A DNA stretch of 64,000 bases, from contig CAVSDL010000012.1 in assembly GCA_963726775.1 (NCBI GenBank), positions 124,001 through 188,000 of the forward strand. The letters are read 5' to 3'. Each line of letters starts with the position of its first letter. Positions within the stretch are counted from its first letter, which is position 1. The position numbers were made by a program, and so were the translations under genes. The stretch comes from CAIWHR01 sp963726775. Lineage in GTDB: Bacteria > Pseudomonadota > Gammaproteobacteria > Burkholderiales > Casimicrobiaceae. This document shows positions 35,901-43,679 of the stretch, in pieces. Below the pieces are notes generated by a model. It did not search any database. It was not told the origin of the DNA and was given only the letters and a program-made list of their open reading frames with translations.

Positions 35901-36339
35901 GCTGCTGTCGGCGATCGGCGTCGGGCTCTTCATGCTCTTCTGGCTCCAGCGAATGACATCAGGTTGGCAGCGCCGAGGCTGGCTCGCGGCCATCGTACTT
36001 GTCGTCGTGGTCGCGGCGACCGCGCTCGCCGGTGCGCAAGACCCGGCGGGCGCCGCATTCGCCGGCGTCGGCAGCGGTCTGGTCGCGGTCGCCGTGGTCT
36101 ACGGCGTGCTGCGGTTCGACTGCTGCGCCGTTCCAGCGTACGTGGCGACCGGGTTCGCACTGGAGTTCGCGGCAGACGCACTGCGAAAGGGAACTGCGGC
36201 GGCGCTGATGAACGCCGCGATCGCGATTGGCGTCGCGGTGCTGGCAGCGTGGGGCGTCACGCGCTATCTGGAGCGGGCGCGTGCCGCTGGTGCGGGCGGC
36301 GCGCAATCCCGGAGGGACGGCGGGGCGGCGCCAGAGTGA
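32902..36339 (+). CDS. CPBP-family intramembrane protease with duplicated extracytoplasmic domain
   Basis: A 1145-residue multi-spanning protein. After one helix (about 12-35) comes an extracytoplasmic domain (~38-230), a helix bundle with CPBP (Abi/CAAX protease-like) motifs: E434-E435-x3-R439 in FMEECLFRAV, H475 in FGAAHANY, H513 and D517 in LLHALFD. Then a helix (~610), a second extracytoplasmic domain (~620-822) and another helix bundle. The two outer domains are homologous: AYAPYWWEVRLFR against TLAPPLWDVRYAR, both ending in VHVPE (near residues 226 and 820). The second bundle lacks the protease motifs. GTG start overlaps the CoA-transferase stop. CPBP proteases process prenylated or signal-like peptides in the membrane; this one's target is unknown. 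Confidence 0.75.
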   Translation: MTTTGLTRKPTFWIAYALAAAVALAIAWKLFPLAIPLVNLDIKLARDDAVAKAVALAGTLNLAPPEARTAARFAHDQAAQNYIELEGGGKPAFAALVAGDAYAPYWWEVRLFRPGEATEVVVRFRPDGAPYGFSKRLPELFVPVDPAGLALDRNAARRLAEEHARADWAVAFEPLRLLEETQQTRTTGRVDHTFVYERTARTIADARFRLRLTVTGDALTEVTHYVHVPESFDRRFQELRSSNNTIASVASLAAGVLYGLGGCILGVLWLLRQRALQWRPAVIAGFVVGGLMGAMVLGNAPAAWFDFDTAQSVTTFWMRQAGRAVTVAFAGGLGYALVFMAAEGLTRRAFPDHPQLWRVWSREAAPTRSVLGRTVGGYLFVPLALAFVAAFYYASNRWLGWWQPSESLTDPNILGSAVPGLMPIAISLQAGFMEECLFRAVPLALAAIIGARYGRRTLAIAIAIIVQALVFGAAHANYPGFPAYSRVVELFVPSVLWALIFLRFGLVPTILLHALFDLALFSIPLFLVDAPGSDVQRGLVVAAGLVPLAIVMMRRVRAGAFVELAAELRNGAWRPIARAAHDDRIAPVEAHAAVTGWAAKFQRTLPALGLAGFAAWMLATPFRVDVPPLPQARAEAEAAAAAALAARGVTLAPEWRRYSTVRLASDEPGQWQAHKFVWREAGRDAYAKLVGNTLAPPLWDVRYARFDGEVADRAEEWRVTVDGAASVRQIRHTLPEDQAGAHLTRDEAFVHAGRAVHDHFRLDPVALKDIGAEEKRRPARTDWTFMFADPRLPVGADGEARIVVTVAGDEIAAYGRFVHVPEAWRRAESERDGRLDIARMAFAVLIGIAALAAIIRAVIDWTHRRIDRRALVAIATIAFAAGVAGVANGWPLMVMNFRTAEPFASQAAIAISGALIGSLLMALLFGLMAGVGAWGAARQPRGSLPGSAPAWVLGIAAGLVAAGVAAVLDGVLPTTMPLWPKFRFESLALPALGAALAGARLLSAIGVGLFMLFWLQRMTSGWQRRGWLAAIVLVVVVAATALAGAQDPAGAAFAGVGSGLVAVAVVYGVLRFDCCAVPAYVATGFALEFAADALRKGTAAALMNAAIAIGVAVLAAWGVTRYLERARAAGAGGAQSRRDGGAAPE

Positions 36340-36414
36340 ATGTCGCGGGGGAAGACCGCCGGATTCCGGAGCTCCCGTTGGGGGCGCGGTCCGCACCCTG
36401 GCTCACTCGCCGCC

Positions 36415-39216
36415 TCAGCGCATTTTTTCCATCCCCGAAAACACCCGCTCGGAGCGCCGCCGGTCCTGTTCATCGGCAACGCCCGGCTGCGCGCACCACG
36501 CCAACAGGCGTTCCCCCGGGGCATTCGCGCTGGCAGTCGTCGCGTCGGTGAAGCGCTCTCTCAGCTTCTTCACCTTCAGCGCCAGCCGATGCGCCTGAAA
36601 CTCGGCCGGGCTCTCGAGACCCAGCGCCATCTCGAGTTCGAGCAGGCAATCGCGGCGTGATCCGATGCCGTCGTCGATCCGCGTCAGGTAGTCGCCCGTC
36701 GCGGCGGCCTCGGAGCGGGCGCGCAGCGCGGCGTCGCGTCGCGCGATCATCCTGGCTTCCCATGCGGGTGGCAGCAGCGGCAATTCCGTCCACTGCAGGA
36801 GGAGCGCCGTCACCGATCCGGTGGCAGCTTCGGTCGCGCCCGTGCCCGAACGCACCAGCATGTCGAGCTCCTCGCACAGGCGCTCTTTCGCCGCCAGCGT
36901 TTGCCATACCGCGGATTCGCGGGAACGGGCGCGTGCCGAGAGTGCGGCCTCGACCGCGGTTTTCGCGCTCCTGAACCGCGATTCGATGCCGGCGAGCGCA
37001 GCATCCTTTCCTGCGCTCCTGCTTCTCCATTGCTCCTGCAGATCGCGCAGGGCTCGCCGGATGTCCGCATCGTCCTTGTCGGTCGCCAGCGCAAGCTGCT
37101 CGAGCTCTTTGCAGGTCTCCTCGAGCGCACGACGGCCTTCGTGCCTGCGCTCGTCGTCTTCCTTGCGCTTGTTCTGGCGTGCGCTGAACACCGCGTCGCA
37201 CGCCGCGCGGAACTCCTCCCACAAAATGCGCTCGTCGCGCTGCGCGATCGGCATCGCCTTGGCCTGCTCCTGCCATCGGCCCTGAATCGCCTTGACCTGC
37301 GACGGCGCATCGCGCTCCATCGCCTTCGACGCGAGCGCCGCGGCCTCCGCGATCAACGCCTGGCGGCCCGCCTTCGCCTGTTCCCGCGCTGCCGACAGCG
37401 CATCGCGGAGCGGGGCCAACGCGGCCCGAAGCCGCGTGTCGAGCTTCTTCCAGGCGCCGGGTTCGACGCTGCCCAGATCGCCCTCGCGCCACGTGCGGTC
37501 GATGTCGCGCAGCCAGCGCTCGATCGCGCGCCAGTCGCGCGGCTCGACCAGCAGGGTCGGCGCGTGCGCTTCCGCGGCGGCGATGAAGGCCTCGCGCTGC
37601 CTGCGCGCTTCCTTGCGCTCCGCGGCGACTTGCGCGAAATGCCGCGCGGCGGGCGCATAGGCCTTTTCGCAGGCGCTGTCGAAGCGTTCCCAGAGCGCCT
37701 TGGGCACGCCCGCGTGTTGCTGGTCGAGCGTCTTCCATTCGTTGCGCAGTTTCTGGATATCGAGAGCGAGTCGCGGGGCGTCCAGCGGCTGCGTCGCGGC
37801 GGCCTCGGCGCGCTCGCACAGCTGGATGCGGGCGTGATGCTGGCCAAAGGACTCCCAGCGCTCGAGGTCCGCGAGCTGCTGCCCGACGCGACCGAGCCGC
37901 TGCAGCGTCGGTTTCGGCAGGGTTCCGGCGGCGGACTTGAGCTTCCGGATGTCGTCCACGGCCGCGCGGGCGGCCTGCAAATGTCCTGCCGCGAGCGCTT
38001 GCTCCGCAGCATGGAGCGCCCCGTGCACGTTGTGGCGTGCCGCGATTGTGTGGTGCTCCGCGTTCCGGATCTGCGCGAGCCGGCGTTGCTCGACCACCAC
38101 CAGCGCCACTTCGAAACGCTGCGTCAGGTCGGGCGTCCGGGACTTCCGGTCCAGCGCCTGCCAGCGCTCGGGCAATTTCGCGTTGTCGATGGAAGTTCCC
38201 GCGGCGAGCCGCTCGGCTTCGACAACGAGGGCTTCGGCCCCCGCAAGCGCCTGGAGCTCCTGCTCCCACAGCAGGATGCGCTGGTCCGCAATTTCCAGCC
38301 GGGCGAGCGCCGACCGGTCGCCGTAGCCCGTCGCCTCCTCGCGCAGCGCCGCGAGTTCGGTGCGCAGACCTGCGAGCGCCTCCATCGAGGTGGGCGGGCC
38401 CGGCGTTTTTGTCCAGTCACGGAGCTTGCGCTCGAACCGTGCGCGCGTCCGCTGCTCGACGTGTTCCTGATCGAAACGCGCCTGGAGGACCCGGCGAGCG
38501 GCGTCCCGGCGTTCGAGGCGGGCGGGATCGTGGCTCATGTCCAGCGCCTGCCAGCGACGATCGAGTTCGACCAGGGCCGTGAGTATCGGACCGGGATCGT
38601 TCGCAAGGGCTTCCATCTGCTCCAAAATCGCGTCCGCTTCGGCGGCCTGGCCGTGGAGATCCTTCAGCGCATCGATCCGCTGCCGGGCGAGCCGCGCCAC
38701 GCCGCGGTCCTTGTTCTTTGCCGCGTCGGCGAGTCGGCGCAGGCCATCCGGCGTCCGAACGCGCTCGGCCGCGGCTTTTCGCGTCTCTGCATGCCCCGCT
38801 GCAAGGGCAAGTTCGACCAATGGTTCTTCGTCGCGAATGCTGGCGATCGCCAGGTGGCGACGATCCGTATCCTCCGCGCGCCGCGCCACGTCGAAACGGA
38901 TCGCGTCGGTGACGCTATCCGCCGCGAGCAGCGCCCGCGCGACGGCATGGTCCGGCGTTGCGGAAAGCGCCTCGCCCAACGCTGCGGCGACGGCAGCCCG
39001 CACCGTATCGTCAGCTTCCGTTTCCCAGGCCGCGGACAGGGCGGCGAGATCGGCACAGCGCCGCGCGGCGGCGATGCGGACCTCCGTCGCCGGGTCGGCC
39101 GCGAGCAGACGCGCGAGCTCATCCGAGTCCGGCGGCAATTCCGCCGCGCCGAGAACCCGCTGCTCCGGGTCGGCGTGTTCGTGCAGTGCAGACCGGAAGA
39201 GGCGTTTGGCAATCAT
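36415..39216 (-). CDS. DUF349 domain-containing protein
   Basis: A 933-residue, largely alpha-helical, charged protein with no signal or membrane helix. The N-terminal ~170 residues look HEAT-like (AADPATEVRIAAARRCADLA and similar). Several DUF349 units follow, each with the W-x-x-L-x-x-x-H/S pattern: RRWQALDMSHDP, RNEWKTLDQQHAGVPKALWE, QGRWQEQAKAMPIAQRDERI with LWEEFRAACDAVF, and LQEQWRSRSAGKD. Function of the family is unknown. It is cytoplasmic by prediction. It is convergent with the CPBP gene and divergent from hrpA. Confidence 0.82.
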   Translation of the reverse strand: MIAKRLFRSALHEHADPEQRVLGAAELPPDSDELARLLAADPATEVRIAAARRCADLAALSAAWETEADDTVRAAVAAALGEALSATPDHAVARALLAADSVTDAIRFDVARRAEDTDRRHLAIASIRDEEPLVELALAAGHAETRKAAAERVRTPDGLRRLADAAKNKDRGVARLARQRIDALKDLHGQAAEADAILEQMEALANDPGPILTALVELDRRWQALDMSHDPARLERRDAARRVLQARFDQEHVEQRTRARFERKLRDWTKTPGPPTSMEALAGLRTELAALREEATGYGDRSALARLEIADQRILLWEQELQALAGAEALVVEAERLAAGTSIDNAKLPERWQALDRKSRTPDLTQRFEVALVVVEQRRLAQIRNAEHHTIAARHNVHGALHAAEQALAAGHLQAARAAVDDIRKLKSAAGTLPKPTLQRLGRVGQQLADLERWESFGQHHARIQLCERAEAAATQPLDAPRLALDIQKLRNEWKTLDQQHAGVPKALWERFDSACEKAYAPAARHFAQVAAERKEARRQREAFIAAAEAHAPTLLVEPRDWRAIERWLRDIDRTWREGDLGSVEPGAWKKLDTRLRAALAPLRDALSAAREQAKAGRQALIAEAAALASKAMERDAPSQVKAIQGRWQEQAKAMPIAQRDERILWEEFRAACDAVFSARQNKRKEDDERRHEGRRALEETCKELEQLALATDKDDADIRRALRDLQEQWRSRSAGKDAALAGIESRFRSAKTAVEAALSARARSRESAVWQTLAAKERLCEELDMLVRSGTGATEAATGSVTALLLQWTELPLLPPAWEARMIARRDAALRARSEAAATGDYLTRIDDGIGSRRDCLLELEMALGLESPAEFQAHRLALKVKKLRERFTDATTASANAPGERLLAWCAQPGVADEQDRRRSERVFSGMEKMR

Positions 39217-39589
39217 GTCGTGAGCGGGTTTCGGATGGCGCGATGTGCGCGGTTACGCACGTGAGTGACCTCGTGCAGGCGATCCCCTGCGGTGGCGGCA
39301 GGGCAGTCGGGCAGGGGCAGCGCGTACACAACCGGTCGGTGCGGAGTCGTCCGGCTCGTGCTCCGCGCCGCTCGTTATGCCGCCGCAGCTCGCGGGCGGA
39401 CCACCCCTCGGTCGAATGATCGGTGGCGGGACGGAGGGCGAGCGGTGCCGCTCGGCGAATGGGCGCGATCATAACTCCGGGAGGGAGGGCGCGGTAGAAT
39501 TCGCGCCGTCGCGGGCCGATGTCGGACCGATTTTGCGGGGTGCAGGCTCCGCGAGCCCGCCGTCGGCCGCCAATCCCTCGCGCCTGCGC
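39217..39589. other. Divergent intergenic region upstream of hrpA
   Basis: 373 bases between the DUF349 gene and hrpA. It holds a -10-like TAGAAT (about 39494-39499) facing hrpA with no convincing -35. Open frames crossing it continue from neighbours and show no recognisable protein. No RNA gene was recognised. Confidence 0.4.
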
Positions 39590-42500
39590 ATGTCCCCGCC
39601 CCCCATCGCTGCCCGCCTGCTTGCGCAACTTGCCGACGGGATGGCCGCGGACGCCGTTCCTCTCACTCGGCGGATCGACCGCGCGTGCCATGCCCGCACG
39701 CAAGCGGCCGAATGGGAGCGGATCGCCGCCGCCGTGGCGCGTTCGCTCGCGCGCCGGCAAGAACGTGCCGCGCGACGGCCCTCCATCGCCTATCCGCCGG
39801 ATCTGCCGGTAGCTGCCCGCGCCGGCGACATCGCGCGCGCGATCCGCGAGCACCAGGTCGTGATCGTCTGCGGCGAAACCGGATCCGGCAAGACGACGCA
39901 ATTGCCCAAGATCTGCATGGCCGAGGGGCGCGGCGAGCGCGGGTTGATCGGCCATACCCAGCCACGCCGGATCGCCGCGCGCGCGGTGGCCACGCGAATC
40001 GCGCGGGAGCTCGGCACCGAAATGGGCGCCGTCGTTGGCTACAAGGTCCGCTTCAGCGACCATACGACGCCCGACGCGTTCGTCAAAGTGATGACCGACG
40101 GCATTCTGCTGGCGGAAACGCAAGGCGATCGGCTGCTCGCCGCCTACGACACGATCATCGTCGACGAGGCGCACGAGCGCAGCCTCAACATCGATTTCCT
40201 GCTCGGCTATCTGAAGCAGCTGTTGCCGACGCGACCCGATCTCAAGGTGATCGTCACGTCGGCCACGCTCGATGCCGACCGCTTTTCGCGACATTTCGGC
40301 ACCGCGGGCGTCCCGGCGCCCGTCATCGAGGTATCGGGCCGCGTGTTCCCGGTCGAAATACGCTACCGGCCGCTCAAGACCGGCGGCGAGGAAGCCGACG
40401 ATGAGGAGGAGCTCGAGGATGCGATCGTCGCCACCACCGAGGAAGTGTGGCGCGAGGGTCCGGGCGATGTCCTCGCGTTCCTTCCGGGCGAACGGGAGAT
40501 TCGCGAGACCGCCGACCTGCTGCAGAAGAGCCTCGCCCGGCGCCCGTATGCGGCCGCCGTCGAAATCCTGCCGCTCTACGCGCGGCTGTCGGTGCCGGAA
40601 CAGCAGCGCGTTTTCGCGCCCTCGCGCGGCCGCCGTGTCGTGCTGGCAACCAACGTCGCCGAGACGTCGCTGACGGTCCCCGGCATCCGCTACGTGATCG
40701 ATGCGGGATTGGCGCGGGTCAAGCGCTATTCGCTGCGCAACAAGACGACGCTGCTGCAGATCGAGAAGATCGCGCAGGCCGCCGCGAACCAGCGCGCCGG
40801 CCGCTGCGGCCGCGTTGCCGAGGGCATTTGCGTGCGGCTCTACGGCGAGGACGATTTCGCGGCGCGGCCAAGATACACCGATCCGGAAATCCTGCGTTCG
40901 TCGCTCGCCGCGGTGATCCTGCGCATGGAGGCGCTCGGCCTCGGCGCGGTCGACACGTTCCCGTTCCTCGAGCCGCCGTCGCCGCGGGCGATCGGCGACG
41001 GCTACCAGCTGCTGCAGGAACTCTCGGCCGTGGACGCGGCGCGTGTGCTGACGCCGCTGGGCCGGGATCTGGCGCGCCTGCCCGTCGATCCGCGCGTCGG
41101 CCGCATGGTCCTCGCCGCGCGCGATGCCGGGTGTCTCGCCGACGTGCTGGTCATCGCCAGCGCGTTGTCGGTGCCCGATCCGCGCGACCGGCCGCTCGCC
41201 AGGCAGCAGGCCGCTGACCAGGCGCATCTGCGCTTCCGCGACGAACGCTCGGATTTCCTGTCGCTCATCGCGCTATGGGAATTCTTCGACGGCAAGCTCT
41301 CCGAGAAGCTCAATCACCGCAGACTCGTCGACGCGTGCCGCGGGCAATTCGTGTCGTATCTTCGCCTCACCGAATGGCGCGACGTCCACACCCAGCTCGC
41401 GAACGAGATCGCCGAACAGGGCTGGAGATGGGAGCCGAAGCTGCCGACGTCGATCGATGCCGCGAGGTATGCGACGATCCACCGCGCGCTGCTCGCGGGT
41501 CTCCTCGGCAACATCGGCGCCAAGGACGTCGAAAGCGAAGCTTACCTCGGGGCGCGCGGAATCCGCTTCCACCTGCATCCGGGGTCGGGCCTCGCGAAGA
41601 AGGGCCCGAAATGGGTGCTCGCCGCCGAGCTGGTCGAGACGTCGCGGCTCTACGCCCGTTGCGCCGCGAGAATCGAGCCCGAGTGGGTCGAAGCGATCGC
41701 CGGCGACCGCGTGTCGCGGGACTACTTCGAGCCGCATTGGGATCCCGATCGCGGCGAGGTGGTCGCGAGCGAACGCGTGCAACTCTATGGATTGACCCTG
41801 GTGCCGCGACGGCGCATATCGTTCGGCCGGATCGACCCGAAGGTCGCGCGCGAGGTCTTCATACGCGAGGCACTCGTGCCCGGCGCGCTGGCGACGAAGG
41901 GCGAATTTCTCGAGCACAACCGGCGGCTCGTCGACGAGATCGAGGAGCTCGAGCACAAGGCGAGGCGGCAGGACGTGCTGGTCGACGACGAAGCGATCGC
42001 GGCTTTCTATGCCGAGCGCGTGGGAGACGGCGTGCATTCGCTGGTGACGTTCGAGCGCTGGCGCGAGGACGCGGAACGGCGGGATTCGCGCGTGCTGCTC
42101 CTCACGCGGGACGCCCTGATGCGGCACGCCGCGACGCAGGTGACCGAGGAGCTGTTCCCGAAGACGCTGAGGCTGGCCGATGCGGATCTGCCGATCAGGT
42201 ATCTCTTTGCACCGGGGCACCCGCTGGACGGCCTGACGCTGACGCTGCCGCTGGCGATGCTGAACCAGGTCGATGCGGCGCGCCTCACCTGGCTGGTGCC
42301 GGGAATGGTCAGGGACAAGGTGACGTTCTACCTCAAGGCGCTGCCGAAAGCCTGGCGCAATCGGTTGACGCCGCTGCCGGAAGCGGTGACCTCGTTCCTC
42401 GAGGCGGTGCCGTTCGGACGCGCGACGCTCGCCGATGCGTTGCGAGGATGGCTGAAGGCACGCCTGGGCGAAGCGCTGTCCACGGACATCTGGGACGACG

Positions 42501-43510
42501 CCTTGGCGCCGCCGCATTTGTCGGTCAACGTGCAGGTGGTGGACGCTGCCGGCCGTGAACTGGCGAGCGGCCGGGATTTCGCCGCGCTCCGTCAGCAGCT
42601 GGGCGAGGCGGCGCAGCTGTCGTTCGCGCAGGCCGGTCCGCAGCTCGAAAGACGCGGCATTCGGAGCTGGGACTTCGGCGACCTTCCCGAAACGCTGACC
42701 AGCGCCAGGGACGGACGGCAGATCACCGGCTACCCGGCACTCGTCGACGACGGCGATAGCGTCTCGATCGTGCTCTCCGACACGCGCGAAGCGGCGGCGG
42801 TCGCGACGCGTGCCGGTGTCGTGCGGCTCATCCAAAGGGCGCTGAAGGAACACGTCGCAAGGCACGAGAAAGGCACTCCGGGATTTGCGCGTGCCGCGCT
42901 GCTGCTGAAGACGACAATCCCTACCGACCGACTGCTGGCCGACGTGCTCGCCGCCGTGAACGACCGCGCGTTCGTCGGCGATGATCCGTTGCCGCGCTCG
43001 GAGAAGGCGTTTCTCGAGCAGGTGAAGCGCGCGCGTGCGCGATTGCCGGCCGTTGCCGAGGCGGCGTTCGCGCTGCTGGCGGCGGTGGCCGCCGAGCATC
43101 ACGCGCTGACGCAGCGGATCGCCGCCTTGCCGGCGGCACAGGCCCGGCTTGCCGTCGAAGTGCGCGCCCGCCGCGACGCGCTGGTCCATGCGGGATTCTT
43201 CCAGGCGACCCCCTGGGCACACCTCGCGCACGTGCCGCGTTACCTGAAAGCCCTGGACCGCCGCCTCGTCAAATATATCGAGAACCCGGCCCGCGACGCG
43301 AAGCACGCGGCGATCATCGCCGGCTGGTGGCTGCGCTATCGGGAACGCGTCGCGCATCACCGGCATGCGGGGCGGCGGGATTCCGGGCTCGACGGATTCC
43401 GCTGGCTGCTGGAGGAGCTTTCCGTTTCGCTGTTTGCCCAGGAGCTCAAGACGCCGTATCCGGTGTCGAACAAGCGCGTGGAGCGGGCGTGGGCGGATCT
43501 CGCCGATTGA
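39590..43510 (+). CDS. hrpA: ATP-dependent RNA helicase HrpA
   Basis: A 1306-residue DEAH-box helicase, acting on RNA and linked in E. coli to rescue of stalled ribosomes. Walker A GETGSGKT is at 95-102 and DEAH at 192-195. SATLDADRFSRHF (motif III), ATNVAETSLTVPGIRYVIDAG (motif V region) and QRAGRCGR (motif VI) follow, then the HA2 and OB-fold domains and the long HrpA-specific C-terminal DUF3418 region (from about residue 700). ATG 39590 fits; the frame is open further upstream but without homology. Full length for the family. Confidence 0.95.
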   Translation: MSPPPIAARLLAQLADGMAADAVPLTRRIDRACHARTQAAEWERIAAAVARSLARRQERAARRPSIAYPPDLPVAARAGDIARAIREHQVVIVCGETGSGKTTQLPKICMAEGRGERGLIGHTQPRRIAARAVATRIARELGTEMGAVVGYKVRFSDHTTPDAFVKVMTDGILLAETQGDRLLAAYDTIIVDEAHERSLNIDFLLGYLKQLLPTRPDLKVIVTSATLDADRFSRHFGTAGVPAPVIEVSGRVFPVEIRYRPLKTGGEEADDEEELEDAIVATTEEVWREGPGDVLAFLPGEREIRETADLLQKSLARRPYAAAVEILPLYARLSVPEQQRVFAPSRGRRVVLATNVAETSLTVPGIRYVIDAGLARVKRYSLRNKTTLLQIEKIAQAAANQRAGRCGRVAEGICVRLYGEDDFAARPRYTDPEILRSSLAAVILRMEALGLGAVDTFPFLEPPSPRAIGDGYQLLQELSAVDAARVLTPLGRDLARLPVDPRVGRMVLAARDAGCLADVLVIASALSVPDPRDRPLARQQAADQAHLRFRDERSDFLSLIALWEFFDGKLSEKLNHRRLVDACRGQFVSYLRLTEWRDVHTQLANEIAEQGWRWEPKLPTSIDAARYATIHRALLAGLLGNIGAKDVESEAYLGARGIRFHLHPGSGLAKKGPKWVLAAELVETSRLYARCAARIEPEWVEAIAGDRVSRDYFEPHWDPDRGEVVASERVQLYGLTLVPRRRISFGRIDPKVAREVFIREALVPGALATKGEFLEHNRRLVDEIEELEHKARRQDVLVDDEAIAAFYAERVGDGVHSLVTFERWREDAERRDSRVLLLTRDALMRHAATQVTEELFPKTLRLADADLPIRYLFAPGHPLDGLTLTLPLAMLNQVDAARLTWLVPGMVRDKVTFYLKALPKAWRNRLTPLPEAVTSFLEAVPFGRATLADALRGWLKARLGEALSTDIWDDALAPPHLSVNVQVVDAAGRELASGRDFAALRQQLGEAAQLSFAQAGPQLERRGIRSWDFGDLPETLTSARDGRQITGYPALVDDGDSVSIVLSDTREAAAVATRAGVVRLIQRALKEHVARHEKGTPGFARAALLLKTTIPTDRLLADVLAAVNDRAFVGDDPLPRSEKAFLEQVKRARARLPAVAEAAFALLAAVAAEHHALTQRIAALPAAQARLAVEVRARRDALVHAGFFQATPWAHLAHVPRYLKALDRRLVKYIENPARDAKHAAIIAGWWLRYRERVAHHRHAGRRDSGLDGFRWLLEELSVSLFAQELKTPYPVSNKRVERAWADLAD

Positions 43511-43533
43511 ACGCGACCTCGTCGCAACTTGCA

Positions 43534-43563
43534 TTGGCATACCGAATCCGCACGTGCTACAGT
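43534..43563 (+). promoter_or_regulatory. Sigma-70 promoter of the DUF1631 gene
   Basis: -35 TTGGCA (43534-43539, five of six), 18-base spacer, -10 TACAGT (43558-43563). It starts 24 bases after the hrpA stop and leaves an ~110-base leader before the proposed ATG 43680. Confidence 0.6.
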
Positions 43564-43679
43564 AACTTAGCGGTTTTTTGTCCATATTTTTCGAGGTCGC
43601 GCCGGGTCAAGCGCCGGCATCAGGGGAACGCGCGGGGCCTCCCGTGCGCGTTGGAGTTCATGATGGCGACGACAGCAGG

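Noticed and set aside
39119..41227. A 702-codon minus-strand frame opposite hrpA
   Set aside because: Low-complexity Arg/Gly-rich product; hrpA on the plus strand has all helicase motifs.
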